Assembly: GCF_000005505.3 (NCBI RefSeq)
Contig: NC_016131.3
Coordinates: forward strand, 27,519,001 to 27,583,000
Length of the DNA: 64,000 bases
Direction: 5' to 3'
From: Brachypodium distachyon
Taxonomy: Eukaryota > Streptophyta > Magnoliopsida > Poales > Poaceae
Shown: piece after piece, positions 59,275 to 64,000 of the stretch
How positions within the stretch are numbered: position 1 is the stretch's first letter
Layout of the letters: every line of letters begins with the position of its first letter
Position numbers and translations under genes: made by a program
The notes under the pieces: generated by a model
Database searches by the model: none
Told to the model about the DNA's origin: nothing
What the model saw: only the letters and a program-made list of their open reading frames with translations

Positions 59275-59313
59275 GTCCCTCCGGTGAGGACCGGCTTTGG
59301 GCAGGTACCTAAG
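59275..59313 (-). pseudogene. CAF1-like sliver, copy G, cut by an LTR element
   Basis: On the minus strand this reads GGTACCTGCCCAAAGCCGG and TCCTCACCGG, matching the DNA that codes for YLLKILTG in copy E (44938-44965). The match stops exactly where the TGTTA LTR begins at 59314, so the LTR element landed in a CAF1-like copy. Confidence 0.45.
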
Positions 59314-59578
59314 TGTTAACAACCTTTTACTCACATGAATCTATTACTCATCAATTGGGATTACAAGCCATGGATTCATAGTTCTAGAGCTTACATGTGA
59401 AGAAGAGAAGGAACGTGAGGAGGAAGACGACAGAAGCAGGGAGGCCGAAGCCGTCCAGTTCCTAGCCAAGTCTTCCTGTAGCCCATATCTCGGTATTTCT
59501 AGCAGCTTGGTATGTAGAAAGTGGGCCGGCCCAGCCCATGTCCATTTGCCGAGCCGATGCGTAGGTAGTATGCTAACA
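59314..59578 (-). repeat. Short LTR (265 bp), TGTTAG...TTAACA
   Basis: On the minus strand it begins TGTTAGCATACTACC and ends GGTTGTTAACA, with TGTTA/TAACA inverted ends as in LTRs. A purine-rich tract (minus strand CCTTTTAAGGAAGGGGGAA, 59597-59579) sits immediately upstream, as a polypurine tract should. Confidence 0.65.
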
Positions 59579-59701
59579 TTCCCCCTTCCTTAAAAGGCGG
59601 TTTGCCCCCAAGCCGCCACCAGACGGAACCACCAGGATCCCATGGAATGGTCGAACCAGCCTTGTCACCATCTTTCTCAACCTGATATCCACTGGAAAGA
59701 A

Positions 59702-62700
59702 TTAGACTGCCTCTGAAATCCAACCAATCCATAGCACCTTGCTCAGAGGTGTTGTACCATGCAATTTTCCAGGACAGAGAAGCAGAATCACTAAGGCAAG
59801 CTTGTCCGCATAGCATGATTGCACCAAATACTCCAATATTGTAGGACTGATGATGGCCATAGCTGAACCTGCTGTCAAGAGTATATACATGGACCTGCAG
59901 TAATTAGTCTTGTAGTAGCGCATGTAGCACTGCCACTGCTTCCAAGAAGCCCACGGCTCACACAATTGCAAAGAGGAAGCCAACAGCTTCATGAACTTGG
60001 AACTGGAAACAAACTCTCCTTGATTGGCATATATGTTTTGCAATGTTGTACCGGCACTAGCAGCATCAAAAAGAATAATGCACTCATTTCCTTGTGGCAC
60101 AACGTGTGCCTGGCTACTTGAGCTCCTTCGTTTCTGGTTATGGTTGTAACTGAGAGTTGAATCCTCATCCAGGTTCTTAACATATGCATCCAAAGTGATA
60201 TCTCTGTGAAGCGACCGCCCCGTACAAGGGTTCGATCTCTATGCTTTTAGTGCCAGTCCCTGGATCGACTCACTAGCACACACAGTTTTAAGTTGTAATA
60301 TCATAGAACAAAGGTCTCAAGTATTACAACGCAATATCCAGAATTTAAGAATACTTACAAACTGGCATAACCCCTTGGGTTAGCTCGAATCAAAACAAAA
60401 GTTTAACAGCGGAAAGCGAACGATACAAGGGCTACATCAACACCACGGTGAGAACATGCATATTTAAGACAAGGTGGAGTTCGGGCTATTTGCGTAAAAG
60501 CTTCATTATTTAATCCTTCATTTTAACCAAATAGTTTTATCACTATTGGACATTGGGTAGACACACCAATGCTCCTATTAAACTAAGGACATTGAGTAGA
60601 CACATCAATGCTCCTAAACCCAAGTTCAAACCATTCATTTTAATTTAAGAAATTATAGTGAGTGAGACTTTCCTTACAGCTCCACTATCCAGTCGCTCAT
60701 AATTGTTCATGACCGGGGACACGGTTAAGTACTTAGTTTGACACTCTCGACAGGTTGTACACATTCCGCATAAGAAACCGACGTGTTAATCCATTGATGT
60801 CCTCAGGGTAGAGTAGCAACGGCGTCAATTACAAGACTTTCAAAAGTCATTCCCCAGACCACGAAAGAATCGCGCTCCCCCTACACATGCTACCTCAGTA
60901 CAATTTTCCGGACCTGGGTTCAAACAACTTACTCAATCCCGCCAGAGCCCATTTAGCATGTGGTTGTACTGGAAGCTACTAAATAGGAAACTAGTCCAGT
61001 CTCTGGATACCCTGGGTGGCATTCCACATTTGCGACGCAGGCGCTCCTGGATCAACGAAGAGATGACTCATAGAAATGGTCTCATAGAAATGAACCTGAC
61101 GTCGCATAACATCTAAAGCCTCAAAGCCGTCCACCCAGGATGGTTCATTAAATTAATTGTTTTGCCATACTCTAATAAAACATCTCATCCATAAACATAA
61201 CATTATCATAATGTAATAATTCCCCCACGATACTACCATAGCTTAGCATTCAACTACAATCGATGGCAATTTGGTAGCATGGTAATAGCAAGGGTAAAAC
61301 TATACTACCTGAGATTTATAGCTAGCATAGAGATACAAATAATATTCCTAATGCAACTAATAAAACATCTAGTGCATAGTCAAAATATTTGGGAGATGAT
61401 AAAAATGAAACTTACCTTGTCCAAAGTTATAGTAGTTCTCGCACTCTTCGCAAGAACAAGGTTCACACTCCAAACAATCTAAAATAAAAGAATACACACA
61501 CATAAACATGCCATTCAATACAAAAACATGCCATGATGCAATAGCCATGATGATGCATACTTAGGTTGGTTTTAAACTTAACAAGTTTAGCTTTTGTTTT
61601 AAAGAGCTTCACAAAAGGTTTGGACAGATTATAAACTAATAGGAAAATATTTACTTTGTATGAAACAAAGGTGGGCTTTAATTAAAAGCTTAATTGATTT
61701 TTATAAAGCATAGAGCAAGATTAAATGGTGAGGCAAGATTATTTACAAAAATATTTTCCTCTCTGATCCTAATGGACAGAGGGTAACCTTTAGACATTGT
61801 ACAACATGCTAGCAGGTTCAAAATCTTTTTGAAACAATTCATATGAATCTTAAACCATAACTAAGCATTCTGTAATTTGGTTCTGTTAAAGTTGGTCAAA
61901 TTCAAAATTAAACTATGCCAACATATTCTACAAGTTGTGAGGATTCCAGAAAGGTCCGGAACTTCAAATTTGGCCATACGGTTTAAAAGATATGAACGTT
62001 TGAAGTTTCGGGGGCTTTTCTGCAAAAGTCCCTTTTTAATTTCGGTCCGGGAAACATTTTAATAAAAAGGTGACATGTGGCGTGTTTCTATTAGCCGGTA
62101 CCGGTACACTTAAGTGTTCTAATCTGAGCCACAGGATGGGGATCGGGCGAATGAGATTCGGGGGCAGCTTACCGGCGGCTAGGGCTTCGCTCCGGCGAGC
62201 TCGGGCAGCGGCGGCGGATCGGGTGGTGGCGGCGACGGCGGTCCGGTGACTCTTGGGCTCGGGGAACGGGCAAGGAACGAGTGGGGCGTCGGGCGGTCCT
62301 TCCAGTGCTCGGCTTCGAGCTCGAGGTGGCCGAAGTATAGCTCTGGGGCACGGGAACGGCGGTGCGGTTTCGGACTCCGGCAAGGTGAGGCAGCGACGAG
62401 CTACGGTGGTCCAAAAGAAAAAGCAACCACGTCAAAACTTGCGCAAGGGAGAGAGAAGAAGGAAGGGGTAGGCGGCGGCGGTTCGGACCTCCTGGTCACC
62501 GGCGGCGAGCTTCAACATGGCGGTGGCGGTGGCGGTTTTCGACGGAGCAATTCGTCGGCCTGGGGACGCAATCGAGCGAGAGAGGTTGGGGGAAAAGAAG
62601 AGGAGGTCGAAGGCTTTACTACGACGCGAACGGCTTCGGGAATAAGGGTCGTGGCGCAGAGAAATCAGAGTGGAGGCGAGGGCGCGTGGACTCGAGAACG

Positions 62701-63985
62701 TGGCCGGAAGAATCGGCCTGGGCAGTTGAGGTTGAAGACAGCCCTGACATGCGGGACCCGCATGTCAGTGGCAGCGGCTGCGCTCGGTGGCCGGCCCGGT
62801 TGGGTCGGTCCGGTTCTCTTTTTTTTTTCCTTTTCTATTTTCTGCTTTGTAATACAACTTTTGATTCAGAGATATAAATCAAACCAAATAAAATACCACA
62901 AAATTTGTAAAATCATATCTTCATATGATTCAACCTTTGGGACAATAATTCCCTCAAAATAAGATATTTAAAATTAATTTTGCCTATAAACTTGCCCTTG
63001 GGGCCTTTTAGCTAATGAAATATTTTTGAGTTTCAAATCCAATTCAAATACCAATTTATGGGTAGCATCTTTATTGCATTAAACCCCTTTTTATGCCAAA
63101 ACCCTCATGGGTTAAAATGCAATTAACAAAAGAAGGGTAAAAGCCAGATGCAAATAAAAACACTTTTGTTAATGGGTTTTTCTGAGTTGACCTTTAGGGT
63201 TTTAAATGCGATTAAATGCAAAGGTGACATTATGCTTATGAAATGCAATGCATATGAAGGGTTTTGAAAATTTGGGATGTTACACTCTGCCTATGATAGG
63301 ATCTCTGGACCTGGATGCCCTTCTTGGCTTCCCTGGGTCCCATTGTAGAGAGGAAATTGAGCTAGTTGTTGCACACCCGAGACCTGAACATCTGCTACTA
63401 AACTTGCCCTGAAGGTGATCCATAGTTGTGTCGTATGAGAAGATATGTTCCTTGGTCTCCAACATTGTCAACTCCAACAACTTAAGGGGCAGAGCTACCT
63501 CGTACATGTTCACGATTTTCCGACCATGGACACCGAGTGCGGTTGAAGCAAGTGACATTGCAGACAAGCTGGTAATGAAGTTGTGATCAATCGCTGCGCC
63601 GTTGTTGGTCCCCAAGTTGATGAAAGAGACGATGGGTCTAGGACCCAGTGTAGCACACCTTGCGGGCACCTTGGCAATCATTGAGATGCCTTCATTTGGA
63701 GTAGCAGGCACACAGACCACCACACCAACAATGGCCGGTGTCCGTATGGGCACTGAACACAGATGTTGCGCAACGAGGTGGATGCTGCTGCCTCCAGTAA
63801 GCCCAACGAGCTGCTGCGCCCTCACATGTTGTCGAAGAGGTCGCTCCAGAGCTCGTGTTGCCAGCTGCACATAAGCACAAACAGGTGGCGGGTAGCGGGT
63901 GGGCGAGGTAATCGTCGTGCGTGGAAGCTGGGGACACCATCACCCAACCAGGCTCCACTGTCCTAGTGATGGAGGCAGCCCCCAC
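59702..63985 (-). pseudogene. Unidentified internal ORF, split by a solo LTR
   Basis: The minus-strand ORF from about 63870 (or further right) to 63290 and the ORF from 60201 to 59702 belong together. Removing the 60207-63284 insertion plus one copy of its CTCTG duplication joins SRSRDPIIGR directly to DITLDAYVKNLDED without a frame change. The right part contains PARCATLGPRPIVSFINLG and IVNMYEVALPLKLLELTMLE; the left part has NECIILFDAASAGTT and QWQCYMRYYKTNYC. I do not recognise the protein. It lies inside an LTR element, so it may be an element-specific ORF or a captured host fragment. Confidence 0.5.
60207..63284 (-). mobile_element. Nested solo LTR (3078 bp)
   Basis: Bounded by a perfect 5-bp duplication CTCTG (60202-60206 and 63285-63289). 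On the minus strand the unit begins TGTAACATCCC and ends GGTCGCTTCA, so it has TG...CA ends like an LTR. The two ends are not repeats of each other and no retroviral-type coding region is inside, which fits a solo LTR left after LTR-LTR recombination of a long-LTR element. The TGTAACATCCC start is common in grass Gypsy LTRs. ORFs inside (for example 62246-62962) show no known domain. Confidence 0.7.
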
Positions 63986-64000
63986 AGGGAGGTCACCTGT

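Larger units (their letters stand above)
59314..64000 (-). mobile_element. LTR retrotransposon, minus strand, partial
   Basis: The minus strand shows an internal ORF, a polypurine tract and a short LTR (59578-59314) in the order expected at the 3' end of an LTR element. The 5' LTR would lie beyond the right edge. No protease, RT or integrase motif is recognisable in the visible part, so the element may be non-autonomous or have captured unrelated sequence. It is interrupted by a nested insertion at 60207-63284. Confidence 0.55.

Noticed and set aside
62246..62962. 238-codon ORF inside the solo LTR
   Set aside because: Gly/Arg-rich reading of a GC-rich LTR part with no domain, overlapped by other ORFs.

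Overview
The window is nuclear DNA of a plant, most likely a pooid grass and probably of the wheat/barley tribe. The evidence is GC-rich grass-style genes with short introns, a grass-type LINE with a zinc-knuckle/DUF4283 ORF1, a Tat-lineage Gypsy element, and many small Stowaway- and Tourist-like MITEs with 'CTCCNTCCG' ends. The species is inferred; nothing in the sequence names it. No tRNA, rRNA or CRISPR array was seen.

Layout. 1-3.5 kb: 5' part of a LINE on the minus strand, running off the left edge. 3.5-16.1 kb: intergenic DNA with small MITEs, a fold-back repeat and short tandem repeats. 16.2-22.0 kb: three plausible intact genes on the plus strand. These are a VQ-motif protein (16244-16879), a DELLA-like GRAS protein lacking the DELLA region (19183-20448) and an ATL-type RING-H2 ubiquitin ligase (21433-22047). 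All three are intronless as read. 23.3-28.3 kb: an intact 14-exon gene on the minus strand for plastid glycolytic GAPDH (GAPCp), reconstructed exon by exon to a 407-residue protein.

28.3-45.3 kb is a graveyard of genes. It has repeated, decayed copies of a CAF1 (CCR4-NOT deadenylase)-like gene, all on the minus strand and several sharing the same upstream TATA region. Between them lie a full-length but broken copy of the purine-synthesis gene for FGAM synthase (33.97-38.31 kb, four lesions) and exon remnants of a type IIB Ca2+-ATPase (41.08-41.83 kb). 46.2-47.5 kb: a GC-rich segment with a poly-A tail. 47.5-54.5 kb: a Gypsy/Tat element with two LTRs and gag, protease, RT and RNase H remnants but no integrase; its 3' LTR abuts exon-like remnants of a possible DegP-like gene. 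55.9-57.2 kb: a Harbinger-type non-autonomous element with a TAA target duplication. 57.2-59.3 kb: more CAF1-like DNA, cut by an LTR element (59314 to beyond the right edge) whose internal ORF is split by a 3.1-kb nested solo LTR (60207-63284).

The intact genes do not form a pathway. Three are regulatory (transcriptional co-regulators and a ubiquitin ligase) and one is metabolic. The most unusual content is the same-orientation CAF1-like array, the broken FGAM synthase gene with preserved introns, and the datable nested insertions.
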